A stretch of DNA of 64,000 nt from Paragorgia papillata (taxonomy: Eukaryota; Cnidaria; Anthozoa; Scleralcyonacea; Coralliidae), in NCBI GenBank assembly GCA_035771165.1, contig JAWNZC010000328.1:243607-307606 (forward strand), written 5' to 3'. Within the stretch, counting starts at the first letter, position 1. Each line of letters begins with the position of its first letter. Position numbers and translations under genes: made by a program. This document shows positions 19,381 through 29,579 of the stretch, one piece after another. The notes beneath the pieces are model-generated. The model was not told where the DNA came from and ran no database searches. It worked only from the letters and a program-made list of their open reading frames with translations.

Positions 19381-19760
19381 CGTTTACACGGTACTGGACG
19401 AATTCGAGACCGGTCTCGAATTAGTAGGGTTTCGCCTGTTTACACGGAAGAAAAATTCGGAAGCGTTCTCGAATTAGTACGGTTTCGCCTGTTTACACGG
19501 AAGAAAAATTCGGAACCAGTCTCGAATTAGTACGGTTTCGCCTGTTTACACGGAAGAAAAATTCGGAACCGGTCTCGAATTAATACGGTTTCGCCTGTTT
19601 ACACGGAAGAAAAATTCGGAACCAGTCTCGAATTAGTACGGTTTCGCCTGTTTACACGGAAGAAAAATTCGGAACCGGTCTCGAATTAGTAAGATACCGT
19701 ATGTTTACACGGAAGAAAAATTCGGAAGCAGTCTCGGATTCGTCCGGTATCGTGTGAACG
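19381..19760. mobile_element. third GTTTACACGG-ended MITE carrying a 53-bp tandem repeat
   Basis: CGTTTACACGGTACTGGACG and following bases are mirrored by CGTCCGGTATCGTGTGAACG at 19741-19760. Between them are about six to seven copies of a 53-bp unit (TTCGCCTGTTTACACGGAAG with a TCTCGAATTAGTA end). It starts 120 bases after the MCPH1 stop. Confidence 0.8.
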
Positions 19761-19906
19761 TAGTCTGAATTTGAAGTTTTTAAGATCGTTTTTAAGGAAA
19801 GGTATCAATTCAAAAATTGATATTAGAAAGATTCAAAATATGTTAGATTTTAAAATTATATAATAAATATTTAAAAATGGATTTTTGTTATAGTTAGAAG
19901 AAATAG

Positions 19907-20045
19907 ATCAAACACGAGTTTGAGTGTTTCATCAGGGGTTGCAAACACGAGAAAACAAATGAAAACAGAGGGCGTAGCCCCGAGGTTTTTATTGTTTTCG
20001 AGTGTTTGGAGTCCCCTGATGAAACACGATAAACGAGTGTTTGAT
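19907..20045. mobile_element. palindromic element with ATCAAACAC...GTGTTTGAT ends
   Basis: ATCAAACACGAG and GTGTTTCATCAGGGG at the left are mirrored by CCCCTGATGAAACACG and GAGTGTTTGAT at the right. It is a short non-autonomous element. Confidence 0.75.
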
Positions 20046-20308
20046 CTTGCTTCTCAAACGAGTATTCGCATCGCGATTTGCGGTGTTTTCTTCATTGATT
20101 TCAATATGCAGATTAAGAAATGTGATCCAGTTCACTAGGAAGTTTCTTACAGGTTTTCATTGGCTATCAAAACTCATGCATGTCATGTGGTGTACGCGTT
20201 CATGGATTGGCTACGATAATTCATGAATTATTAATGTATTTGAGAACATCGGTTCACACGGAACAATAAGTTCTTATGAATTGAATCAATAAAATGGGTT
20301 ATGCGAAT

Positions 20309-20957
20309 ACCATCACGATGAAAAAATCGTCAGTATTTTTTTTGATCTTATCATAAAGCTTAGTACATTTAAAATGAGGATGAACGACGTTAGTGGTTTG
20401 TCAATATCTCATCTCGTTCAAGAGATATTCACGTTTTGGAAATACGCAAATTATATGGCTGATGACGTCATTTTCTCCAAACGAGCGAAATGAAAATCGC
20501 ATGCTCTCAGGTTACTCTAAACCTTAAAAAGGTACTTATCATTTTTGCATTATTATTCAAAAATAGAAAGATTTAAACGTTTGAATTACAATGCCTACAT
20601 AAACTTTAATCTTCACTTTTATTCGCTGGAGTAAACACTACTTGATTGCTGATAAGCAAATTTAGTTTTATCATTGGAGGGGGCCAGGAACCAGCAGTTT
20701 CCATGAAAACAACTAATGTTCCACAGTGAGGCGTATTTTATTTAATACTATAAGCATGCAAACTTTGAGCACTTTCTATTGTTTATTTCTAGAGATACTC
20801 CTAATTTTACGTTTGGAGTAATCAGTCATCTAATTTGTAGTCATCTCTTGAACGAGATGAGATATTTACAAACCACAAACGCCGTTCATCCTCATTTCAA
20901 ATGTACTTTATGATAAGATAAAAAAAGAGACTGACGATTTTTTCACCGTAGTGCCAC
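20309..20957. mobile_element. 650-bp non-autonomous DNA element
   Basis: GATGAAAAAATCGTCAG near the left end is mirrored by CTGACGATTTTTTCACC near the right. Inner arms (ATCTCATCTCGTTCAAGAGA / TCTCTTGAACGAGATGAGAT) also pair, as do AAAATGAGGATGAACG and CGTTCATCCTCATTT. No transposase is visible. Confidence 0.75.
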
Positions 20958-21175
20958 TTTAAATATTTAACTGGGATGACCCTAGCGTGTTTGCAAGTTC
21001 ACTAATCCTTTAGGAGGCTGGGAGTTCATGCAGGCTGCGATGGTCCCCAAACGTGTTCCCTTGCGATAATCCGAGCTTAAACTCATTCAGAGATAAATAT
21101 TGAACCACTATTATTAATTGCATAAAAGCGCAATTTTCAGAGACTGGTTTCAACACATCTATTTTCAGGCATTAT

Positions 21176-24100
21176 TTACGAACTGGATGAATTTTTTTTC
21201 TTTCCTTTTTTCCCTCTTTCCCATTTTACTGTATCAAGTTCATGTTGAGTGATCTCCGCCATTCTTGCTTGGAAACTGGGACTAGCAGCTAGCATTGGGT
21301 CAGTGTATTTAGAATCTATAAAAGAAAGGATTCAATGATGAAGATGATGGTAATGATGATGGTGATCTTGATGATGGTCGAGGTGATGATGATGATGATG
21401 ATGATGGTGCAGGTGGTGATGATGATGGTGGTGGAGTGGTGGTAATGATGGTGGTGGACTGGTGGTGATGATGGTGGTGGACTGGTGGTGGTGGTGGACT
21501 GGTGGTTATGATGGTGGTGATCATGATGGTGGTGGACTGGTGATGATGATGGTAGTGGTGATGATGGCGGTGGACTGGTGGTGATAATGATGATGGTGGT
21601 GGACTGGTGGTGGTGGTGATGATGATGGTGGTGGACTGGTGGTGGTGGTGATGATGATGGTGGTGGACTGGTGGTGGTGGTGGTGATGATGGCAATAATG
21701 GTGGTGATGATGGCAATAATGGTGGTAATGATGATGATGATGATATGATATTGTTGATCATGTTGATAATGATCTACTTACTTTTCTCATTTACCACACT
21801 TCTAGACTGCCATCTATTCAAAGGTAATGCAAAAAAAAAACCCAAAATTAATGCTGCTATACTTAATAAATATAAAAATTCCACGTGTATAAAAATAATT
21901 CCTATTTATTGTTCTGCTATACCTTAATGTAGGTTTTGTTTGTGTCTGCTTCTGAGTGATGGTCGTCACTGGCATTCCTGTAGCAACCAGTTCAGTCTGT
22001 TGTTGTAAGATATTCATATAACCAGGATAATTAAGACCAAATGTATCCCCTATCATTGTCTTGTGTCCTGTTGCCTGAGACAACCTGGGTGATGGACGAA
22101 ATGAGTTGTTTCTGAAATTATACAAACTGTCGGGCGCACATTGTTTGGATGCACCTCCGTGGTAATCTCCCAGAGTTACAACACTCGCTGAAACTTTTCT
22201 TTCCCTGCTGCCAGCTTGGCTGGAGTTTGAGTGAGGTCTATCTGATTTGACAATGTCTCTATCATGTGATATTCTGTTTTGAACCTTTGAAGACGAGGTC
22301 ACACTAAAATATAATTCAGTAACGCATTACTTTACAGATATTTTGTATTTTGCTTTCCTAGAGAATTAGCTCATTGCTGCCTTAGCATGTTCACAGGCTC
22401 TCTCTGTGGGGGTGGGGTGTTTTCCCTTTATGCCCCGCTCACAGGCTATTGCTGCCTAGGATGCACAATCGGAAATGGTGGCTGTCAAGGCTCGCTAAAT
22501 ACGGGCTGACCTGTATTAGCTACGCATGCGTAGAACGAATATCTTGCGTGTAAACGTCATCAATACATGGCCGACAACTCACTTGAGCCAGCAGGCCCAG
22601 CACGCATGTGGACTGCGAACTGCCCCATGAAAGTGGCCGATTTTCTATGCGATTTCCAATCGTGTCTGAGGGTTCTCTCTTTGATGAGTGCTAAAGTAGT
22701 CTAAGGGAGATGTAAGGTAGTCTAAGGTAGTGTAAGGGAGGCTTAGGTAGTGTAAGGGAGGCTAAGGTAGTGTAAGGGAGGCTAAGATAGGTTAAGGGAG
22801 GGTAAGGTAGGTTAAGGGTGGCTATAAAGGTGTTAAATAAAGTGCCTATTTTGGTTGTTCATATATTGAGAAAGGGCCTGACAGCATTAAACAAAGTGAA
22901 ACAATACTGTTTTTGGTCAGCTCGGGCAAGAATGGGTTAAGCAAAATTCATAGCTATTGTATACTTTATTGATACAGAAATTATTGAAATATATCATTAC
23001 CTTAATCCTAAGGCATCTTTGCCAAAAGTAGCATGTATATTTGCAGAACAATTTCTCTGATCTAAATCTAGAGGTTCTACAAAAACAAAACATAGTTCGG
23101 CATCAATTAGGCACAGTGCTACAATCCTGGCCAAAATTAACTTGGACAGTTGCATATAAATAGAATGAAGTTTATAAGCACATCAATTCCTAACGTACCC
23201 ATTTCTCCTGTTCAATATTCCCCCTGTTCAATGTTGGTTAGAAAATGAATGCAAAGTATGTTCAGTGCAAATTTTTATCAACATTGGATGGGGGGAGTGG
23301 GGTGAATGATTTTCAGAAGGAAATTTGATTTCAGATGTGGTCACATCCATTGAATTTAAGTATTTTGGCATTTTTGAAGACAAATTCTATTTTGACACTT
23401 TGTTAGAAATATTACAACAGTCTGTTCATGTGTTGGTACTTTGAAAAAAACTCACATTTATGGAAGTACTTTTAAAAGGTACCGGTAGTTAATGGTATTT
23501 AATATTTATGTTGCCTGTGTACATACAGCCTGAATATACACCAGTGTAATTCAGTCTGTGAAAACTCACACGATAGCTTGTCAACCGCTGAGCTTCTCAC
23601 ATCTGAGAAGTAGATTTTGATTGTCCAAATCACAAGTACATCTGTCTACAATTGGTTCCCTAGGAACTCTTGTGAGATCAAATAATCCCATCAAATAAAC
23701 AATTATGAATCATATAAGGATTATGATCCAGATCACCCACATATAACTTGGGCATTGTACATATAATAATTAATTAATTAAGAATACAAACAATGTAATT
23801 TAATTTTTTTTATTAGTAATACCATGATCGCCTCAGATTCTTTTGTTCTCCGAGGGAATGTAAACCTTGTATTTCCCTCATTGCTCATGCAAGAGGGAAA
23901 TTTATCCTTTGTCTTCTAATTTTCCCGTGCATGTTGATGAGGGAAAATTAGAAAACAAAGAAATCCTTTATCTTCTTCTAATTTTCCCGTGCATGTTGAT
24001 GAGGGAAAATTAGAAGACAAAGAAATCTTTTGTCTTTTTGTAAATTTTCTGCTTGCATATATTTTCCCTCATCAACATGCACGGGAAAATTAGATGCAAC

Positions 24101-24795
24101 TTCTCTGATCAACTGTGTAAATTTCCTGTCGGTAAGATTCTCAAAGTTTTTCTCGGCGATCATAATATTACAAACTATTAACATGACTTTTCGGGAAATT
24201 AGCAATTGAAAAATGGAGAACACTTCCATTTACGATATAAATGGAAAACATTTTGTATTTCAATCGCAATTTTTCCCGCTGCGATACAATACTACTATTT
24301 ATATACAGCGAAGTGAAAAGATGGCTGAGAATATATGGTTTTGATAAACGAAATAGTGACGTTTTACACTGATGAAGGGCTCTGCTGGAAACGTATTTCG
24401 TTAATCGTTTAATATCAAAACTATATATTATTCTCGCGTGCAGTTGACCATCTTTTCAAAACACTGCCTACACAACACTCTACTTTTTGTGCTGTGAAGT
24501 GAATTATTTTGGGGTTTTTTTGCTAGGATATCGTGGCTATCTTACTAAGCATGAACTTCTGTTTGTTTCCACAGTTTCTTCTCGGGCTGTGCGATGCCAT
24601 GAAGGAGTCTAAAGAGAGATTTGTTGTACGAAATGGTCTCAGACTAAGCGTGACAACATGAGGATGGCTCTCTCCATTCTGTTTCCATATGGGAGAAATG
24701 AAACTCGAAGCCTGTATATTGGCATCACCGCCTTTTCCCTGCTCCATCCACGTCCGAACAACTAGATCATTGGGTAAGCCTTTAGGAAGTTTCAT
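21176..24795 (-). CDS. Unrecognised five-exon gene, 292 aa
   Basis: Minus-strand exons 24546-24795, 23001-23076, 21923-22303, 21782-21813 and 21176-21315 join with GT-AG borders (several GTAAG-type donors) into one open frame ending in TAA. I do not recognise the family. The N-terminus (MKLPKGLPNDLVVRTW, then SFISPIWKQNGESHPHVVTL) looks folded. The middle (about 110-235) is Ser/Asn/Arg-rich and probably disordered. The C-terminus (about 247-292) has TDPMLAASPSFQARMAEI, DTVKWERGKKGKKK and a Ser tail, which reads like a short conserved helix followed by a basic stretch. There is no signal peptide or membrane segment. Start chosen: the first Met (24795); an upstream exon cannot be excluded. It lies 675 bp downstream of geminin on the same strand and converges on MCPH1. 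Exon 4 is only 32 bases and was placed by phase and its GTAAGT donor. Confidence 0.68.
21318..21745. repeat. GATGATGGTGGTGGACTGGTGGT minisatellite
   Basis: A GAT/GGT array with a recurring GGTGGACTGGTGGTGGTG module fills the last intron of the unrecognised gene. It is the same simple-sequence theme as MCPH1 intron 6. The Pro/Ser/His frame on minus is an artefact. Confidence 0.9.
22365..22815. repeat. dispersed repeat copies followed by a ~20-bp minisatellite
   Basis: 22365-22690 holds two copies of the TTGCTGCCTAGGATG-type repeat. From about 22690 to 22815 a unit close to TAAGGTAGTGTAAGGGAGGC repeats about six times. It lies in intron 2 of the unrecognised gene. Confidence 0.75.
23845..24095. 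repeat. tandem palindromic modules
   Basis: The block TTTTCCCGTGCATGTTGATG with GAGGGAAAATTAGAAGACAA occurs twice in direct orientation and once inverted (about 24060-24090). Each module is itself partly palindromic. It is in intron 1 of the unrecognised gene. Confidence 0.75.
24311..24460. mobile_element. small foldback element
   Basis: GTGAAAAGATGG...ATATGGTTTTGATAAACG at the left is mirrored by CGTTTAATATCAAAACTATAT...CCATCTTTTC at the right. A GATGAAGGGCTCTGCTGGAA block lies between. It ends about 85 bases from the first exon of the unrecognised gene. Confidence 0.65.
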
Positions 24796-25470
24796 CGGAT
24801 CAAACAAAACTCATTTCTCGTAATAATAATTCATAGAAAATATCATATTTAACAGCTTTCATAAATTGCCTTTGGCAGGTAACCACGACAACCACGAGTG
24901 CAGTGCCGACCAGCGGCTACGAACGCTGGCTCGTAAAACGTGGTACATTATATGTAAGGTTTAATCGAAGTTAAATTAAAGTTTGTTAATTTATTATAAA
25001 ATATGTTGCATTATTTTATTAAGTACGCACGCTGTGATTGGTCAGTTGTCGTGTTGTATCAGGCTATACAAACCGTTGTGACATCACATATTTCTTATTT
25101 CCAAGGTTTTATATTTCATAAAAGACTTTATATAAATAACCCGATGTAAACAAAACACTTTAGCGAGTTTGGGAGAATTTGACAGTATTGATAATGTAAA
25201 CCTCATATGGTTCACATAAACTTCTAAATTCTCTCAAGCTTGTAGACAGAGTACAGACATCAACAGTTTTTGGAAGAGTTTATTCTCCAGAATAATTTAA
25301 ACCCAAAAATTATAAAACATATACAACACAACAGTTTAAAGTGAGAGTATTAATGGTGTAAAAAAAGTGAGATTGTTAAAATTTTGACATTTTGTAAACT
25401 TTGGAGTATCTGAGTGAATGGGTAAGGAATGAAAATAAAAAAGTATAATTTATCCCAAAATACAACAAAA
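24796..25470. other. spacer between geminin and the unrecognised gene
   Basis: 675 bases of AT-rich sequence. It should hold the geminin 3' UTR and the promoter of the unrecognised gene. No further gene is seen. Confidence 0.4.
25279..25284 (-). promoter_or_regulatory. candidate polyadenylation signal for geminin
   Basis: AATAAA on the minus strand, about 187 bases after the geminin stop codon. Confidence 0.4.
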
Positions 25471-27797
25471 TTAAACATCTTGATTTTCTTCAGGTGGTGA
25501 AATATCCTCTTTTGCAATCTGAGAAGAGAAAGTGAGATTTCAGTAATTTTGAAAAGATGGTAATTATTACATCTTCGAATGCTTCAAATCCCAGCTGGGC
25601 CAAGTAGAGTTTTCTCTACTTGTCCAGTAGGGTTTGTCGCTTGGAGTAACACCTTAATATTATAATTTTATTTTACCTTGTACATTGTTGCATAGTAATC
25701 TGTGTCATTTGCTTTTTCTCGTAAAGCCTTATTTTCAGCTTTTAATTTTTCAATCATTTCATAAAGCTGTCAAAAAAGAAAAAAAAAAATGTTTACATGC
25801 TTTTGGGGGGGGATGTTAATCATCGTTACCGTGCAGCCAGTGGCTGAATTGTGAAGGATGCAGATCAACACGACTGTGTTGAGGCATATCAAAGGCACTC
25901 CAGGCAACCACCATACAACACAGTTCAGATGACAGATCGCAGCTAAGATGTCAGGTGTTGATTTTATGGAGGGAGGAAAACTGGAGAACCCAGTGAAAAA
26001 CCCTCGAAGCACAGGAGAGATCAACTACAACTCACAGAAGTTGCAAGCTCAGCAATGAGGTAATGGACATCCATCCAAGGCCGCTGAGAGCCATGATGGG
26101 CCCCGGGGTAAGTCGGATTGTGTCAAAGCCTCACCCCTTCTAGGGGGGTCTGGGGGCATGCCTCCAGAAAACTTTGAATTTTTAGACAGCCAGGAGGCCA
26201 TTTTGAATGTAAGAATCGTGTTAGTTTGTAGATTTCACTTTGGCCCAGGCCCTAGACTATGGTAGTGGGCCCCTCGTGTGGTCCAGGCCCTGGGGCACTT
26301 GCCCTGGCTACCCTTCCCTCTCAGCAGTCCTGAACTGGGCTTAACTTTTTTGTGAGAGGCAGCGCGGTAACAGCACACACCACCCATGCTCCCTGTCATA
26401 AGTAGTTAAACTCGAAGAAAAAAGCTGTTTTGTTGAGTCTGAGTTTAACTACTCACAACAGCTTGTACAGCAAAAGCAATTGAACCTTTAAAGGTAGGAG
26501 AACTTATTTTAGTCGATTGATTTATCAGTCTATTTCCTGGACTCACAAACCTTCATGTTTTCTTCTAGAGTTTCCTCAAGTGCTTTCCTTCGCTCCTCTG
26601 CAACAAGCTCCCAGTATTTTTCTGGAGCACGATCTTAATATAAAAGAAAAGGTTAGTGGAAATTTTTATCAGTTCAGCAGAAGAACTTCATCGTTTTACT
26701 CCAACACTGGACAATATTGCTCATCAATGTGAAGACGTCTCGGAAAGTTATGCATACTTTACCTTGAACCATCAATGAATACACTTCATCCGAGGAAGTC
26801 TGAACTTCAGAAGAGGTCTTGCTGTTTGTTGCTTCATTTTCTAAATCAGATGAACTTGATGGACTATCAGTATCTTTGCTGAATGTAGGGAGATGTAGTT
26901 TAACTTGCTTCAACCTTGATTGCGAGCCTTCTTTCACGTGCTTCTTATTCTGTAAAAAGTATTACTAAGGATGATTACCCTCTCCTAATTACAGTATAAC
27001 TTGAGATAAGTAACCAAGATGGTGGACCATGCATCTGTGAGGTGAGGGTCAACTGGTAAATACTGTACCTTAGTCTTCCTGCTGGCTCTTCCACCAACCA
27101 GCAGTTTCTGTCCATCCGCAGATGGCTGAAGAATCTGAAGGGATTTTCGCTCCTGACATCCATGAAAGAGAAGAGGAATATCCGTGGGAGAAGAATCATC
27201 AGATGTGGTCTAAAGGAAAATAGTTGGTTATTGTATGTGAAAGAACCTTGCTTTATTTTGCTTTATACAGTATTAATAAATAATCCAGACTGAAATTTGG
27301 AATTTTGTCCCCAACTAAGTAAGAACCTATTTGAACCTTTATATTAATTAAAAGAAAATTTAGTAATCCAGACTGAAATTTGGAATTTTGTCCCCAACTA
27401 AGTAAGGACCTATTTGAATCTTTTATTAATTAAAAGAAAAATTAGACAAACTTTTTGTTGAACTTCAGAATATTAAATATTACAAATGAATCACGCATGG
27501 TTGACAAAAAACATGCTTATAAAAACACCGCGATTTCTCTAGAATACCAACGATAAACACACACGTGCGTTTCATTTGAAAATTTCTACTCACCGCGACT
27601 TTGGTCGATTTGTTAAGCATTTCGCCAGCATTTTCAACAGTTTTTCTGGGTCGTCTTGGCGAATAAACAAGAGAAGTGGCTTTCGGTTGGTCTCTCATGT
27701 TCTCAACGAGCGTACAATTTGAACTGGAGAGGTTTTCTTCCTTCTTCTCGTCGGTGAGTTGGCGTTGAAAATATTTTTCTGAATTGGCTCTGGCCAT
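25471..27797 (-). CDS. GMNN: Geminin (DNA replication licensing inhibitor), six exons
   Basis: Minus-strand exons 27594-27797, 27069-27209, 26763-26949, 26551-26633, 25677-25766 and 25471-25518 splice in frame (GT-AG throughout) to a 250-aa protein ending in TAA. Geminin binds CDT1 and blocks MCM loading in S/G2 nuclei and is destroyed by the APC/C in mitosis. Evidence: RKSLQILQPSADG at about 89-101 matches the vertebrate geminin destruction-box region (RxxL followed by QPSA). YWELVAEERRKALEE at about 184-198 is the geminin-family CDT1-binding signature. A leucine/lysine coiled coil (ENMKLYEMIEKLKAENKALR) follows. The QPSA block distinguishes it from multicilin and GEMC1. The coiled coil is shorter than in vertebrates by about one to two heptads and the C-terminal tail is short (15 residues after exon 5). 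Ser/Thr clusters at about 130-165 may be phosphorylated. Confidence 0.92.
25582..25655 (+). mobile_element. 5'-truncated copy of the tRNA-Lys-like SINE
   Basis: It begins in the B-box region (TTCAAATCCCAGCTGGGCC) and carries the same tail as 16290-16350, including GGAGTAACACCTTA. It lies in geminin intron 5, antisense to the gene. Confidence 0.8.
25964..26390 (-). mobile_element. 5S-derived SINE split by a later insertion
   Basis: GGAGGGAGGAAAACTGGAGA at the start and GGACATCCATCCAAG match the SINE at 3732-3950. The match stops at about 26077 and resumes at about 26332 with ACTGGGCTTAACTTT and GAGAGGCAGCG. It is in geminin intron 4. Confidence 0.7.
26077..26332. mobile_element. 256-bp MITE inserted into the 5S-derived SINE
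   Basis: GCCGCTGAGAGCC at the left and CCTCTCAGCAGTCC at the right are imperfect inverted repeats. GGGGGTCTGGGGGCATGCCT is internal. The break point interrupts the SINE consensus. Confidence 0.65.
27281..27447. repeat. 83-bp tandem duplication in geminin intron 1
   Basis: Two adjacent copies share AATCCAGACTGAAATTTGGA and TTGTCCCCAACTAAGTAAG with very few differences. Confidence 0.85.
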
Positions 27798-28498
27798 GTT
27801 TTAAATTGTCCCGCCCGAACCCGCAAACAAGCTCGGAGAACAATCGGACTAAGTTCGTATCAATAAGGGCAGACCATGGGGAGGTGGGGTGGGGGGAAAA
27901 ACCAAATATAAAATCGTGCAGTGCCTTCTCTTGGCAACTGAGTGCAGCACTACTTTAAAAAAATTCATGCAAAGGATTACACACTAAAAAATATAATTCT
28001 GCCCGAGCAATTGACAAAAAACCCCCACATTATGTACGCTGAAAAAGTCCCACCACCCACCCCCCTCCATCAATTTTCTAACGGTCCGCCCCTAATTTCC
28101 AAATATGGCTATCGAGATTTTCCGAGTGTGATTCGATAATTTCCGAGTGTTTGAACATGGCGACGAGTGTTTCATGCCGTTTTTAATATATTAAAACTCG
28201 TTTTTTGTACCCAAAAGAGAACTAGAATGAAAGATGTATGCTTTATGTGTATAGAGATGTATTTATAAGAAGAAGAAATTTAGGTGAGGGGTTAAGTATG
28301 AATGTTTATATATTTATGGAAAGATATTTTTAAGGTTATTAATAAGTTCTTCTCTTTCTAAAGGAGCATGACGCCGTGAAAAACTCTTCATGGAATTTAC
28401 CAAGAAAATATTGAGCCCAAGGTCTGTAGATAAATTCATACTGTATTTGGGAGTGACTATAGAAAATAGTGAAATAAAATGTACAAGTATTTAAAATA
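27798..28498. other. geminin upstream region
   Basis: It holds the geminin promoter and 5' UTR. The paired strings ATCGAGATTTTCCGAGTGTGA and ATTTCCGAGTGTTTGA look like the edge of a dispersed element. No gene is supported. Confidence 0.4.
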
Positions 28499-28553
<55 letters not shown>

Positions 28554-28590
28554 TATTTATTTTATTATTATTATTATTGTTTTCTTGGGT
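28499..28590. repeat. ATT trinucleotide microsatellite
   Basis: About 25-30 ATT/TTA units with one ATTT interruption. Confidence 0.95.
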
Positions 28591-29579
28591 CCGCTGTTCC
28601 TCCTTTATACTCGTGCCCAGTCCCTCATCTTGCTTGAGGTAATTTGAAAAATGGCGGACCATGAAGAAGCCATGTGCTTTCGGGCTTGACCTTCAACGAT
28701 CATTTTACAACGTAAGAACATTTTCCTTTCAGGTTAAAATATTTGGAAAAGGAAAATAGTTAACCTATTTCTCTTTTTGTGCTTTTATAGGCACGCCAGG
28801 CGCTGGGAACAATTCATAAAGTGAGTTTTAATGTAGTGATGTAGCGAAGATATCAGCCATTGTCGAGTTTACAATCTTTCAATCTCGCTCGTATTTTGTC
28901 CATCCGTACTTCTGTGCAGGTTTTTAGTTTATCTTTTATGTTTTGTATAATATTAAACAGTTTGTGAGGTTTTGTACAATTTTAGGACAATTTTGGGCGT
29001 TTTTAGACGAGTTTAAGTGTTTTATGTTGATTTTTAATTTGAGCATCCTCGAGGGTTCCTGTATATTTAACTGGTATTAGTTTCGGGGTTTGGTCTGTTG
29101 TCAATGTCCCTTGAACCAAAGGCAGAATGTGCAACAGCATTTAAATGAATGTATATATATATATATATAGAAGCCACCCTTCGAGGAGAGGGATTCTAAG
29201 ATGATGATAGCTGGGCAGTTTCATTCTAGTTTCATTCATGTGTTTCTATTTAGTCCATTTTGGGTTTTCTGGGGTTTTTTTCTTGTTATTTACTAAGACA
29301 ATGTTTTCATGTAATTCTTGCCATTTCTAGGCTTTTCTGATGTGTAAAACTGCTGCTCCTTTAATTTGTGCTAAAATATATACGGTATTGCATATTTTGT
29401 AGGTGCATTGAAGCCTGGGTGCAAGTTGAGGGATCCTATGGGATAATTGTTGAGACTACTATATACTTACCGTACAGCATTGCTGGCAGCTGAGCAATCG
29501 GTGAGATTTTTTATGGCTGGTATGTCTGATGGTTTTTTTAAAAAATGAAGTAGTGTGCTAGAAACTAAATGATTGAAAG

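Noticed and set aside
22690..22815. Telomere-like TAAGG repeat
   Set aside because: The unit is about 20 bp (TAAGGTAGTGTAAGGGAGGC) and does not match TTAGGG in register; an ordinary minisatellite.
28651..28689. ATGGCGGACC start as a protein-coding first exon
   Set aside because: The frame stops after 12 codons and no donor before the stop rescues it, so it is kept only as part of a possible non-coding transcript.
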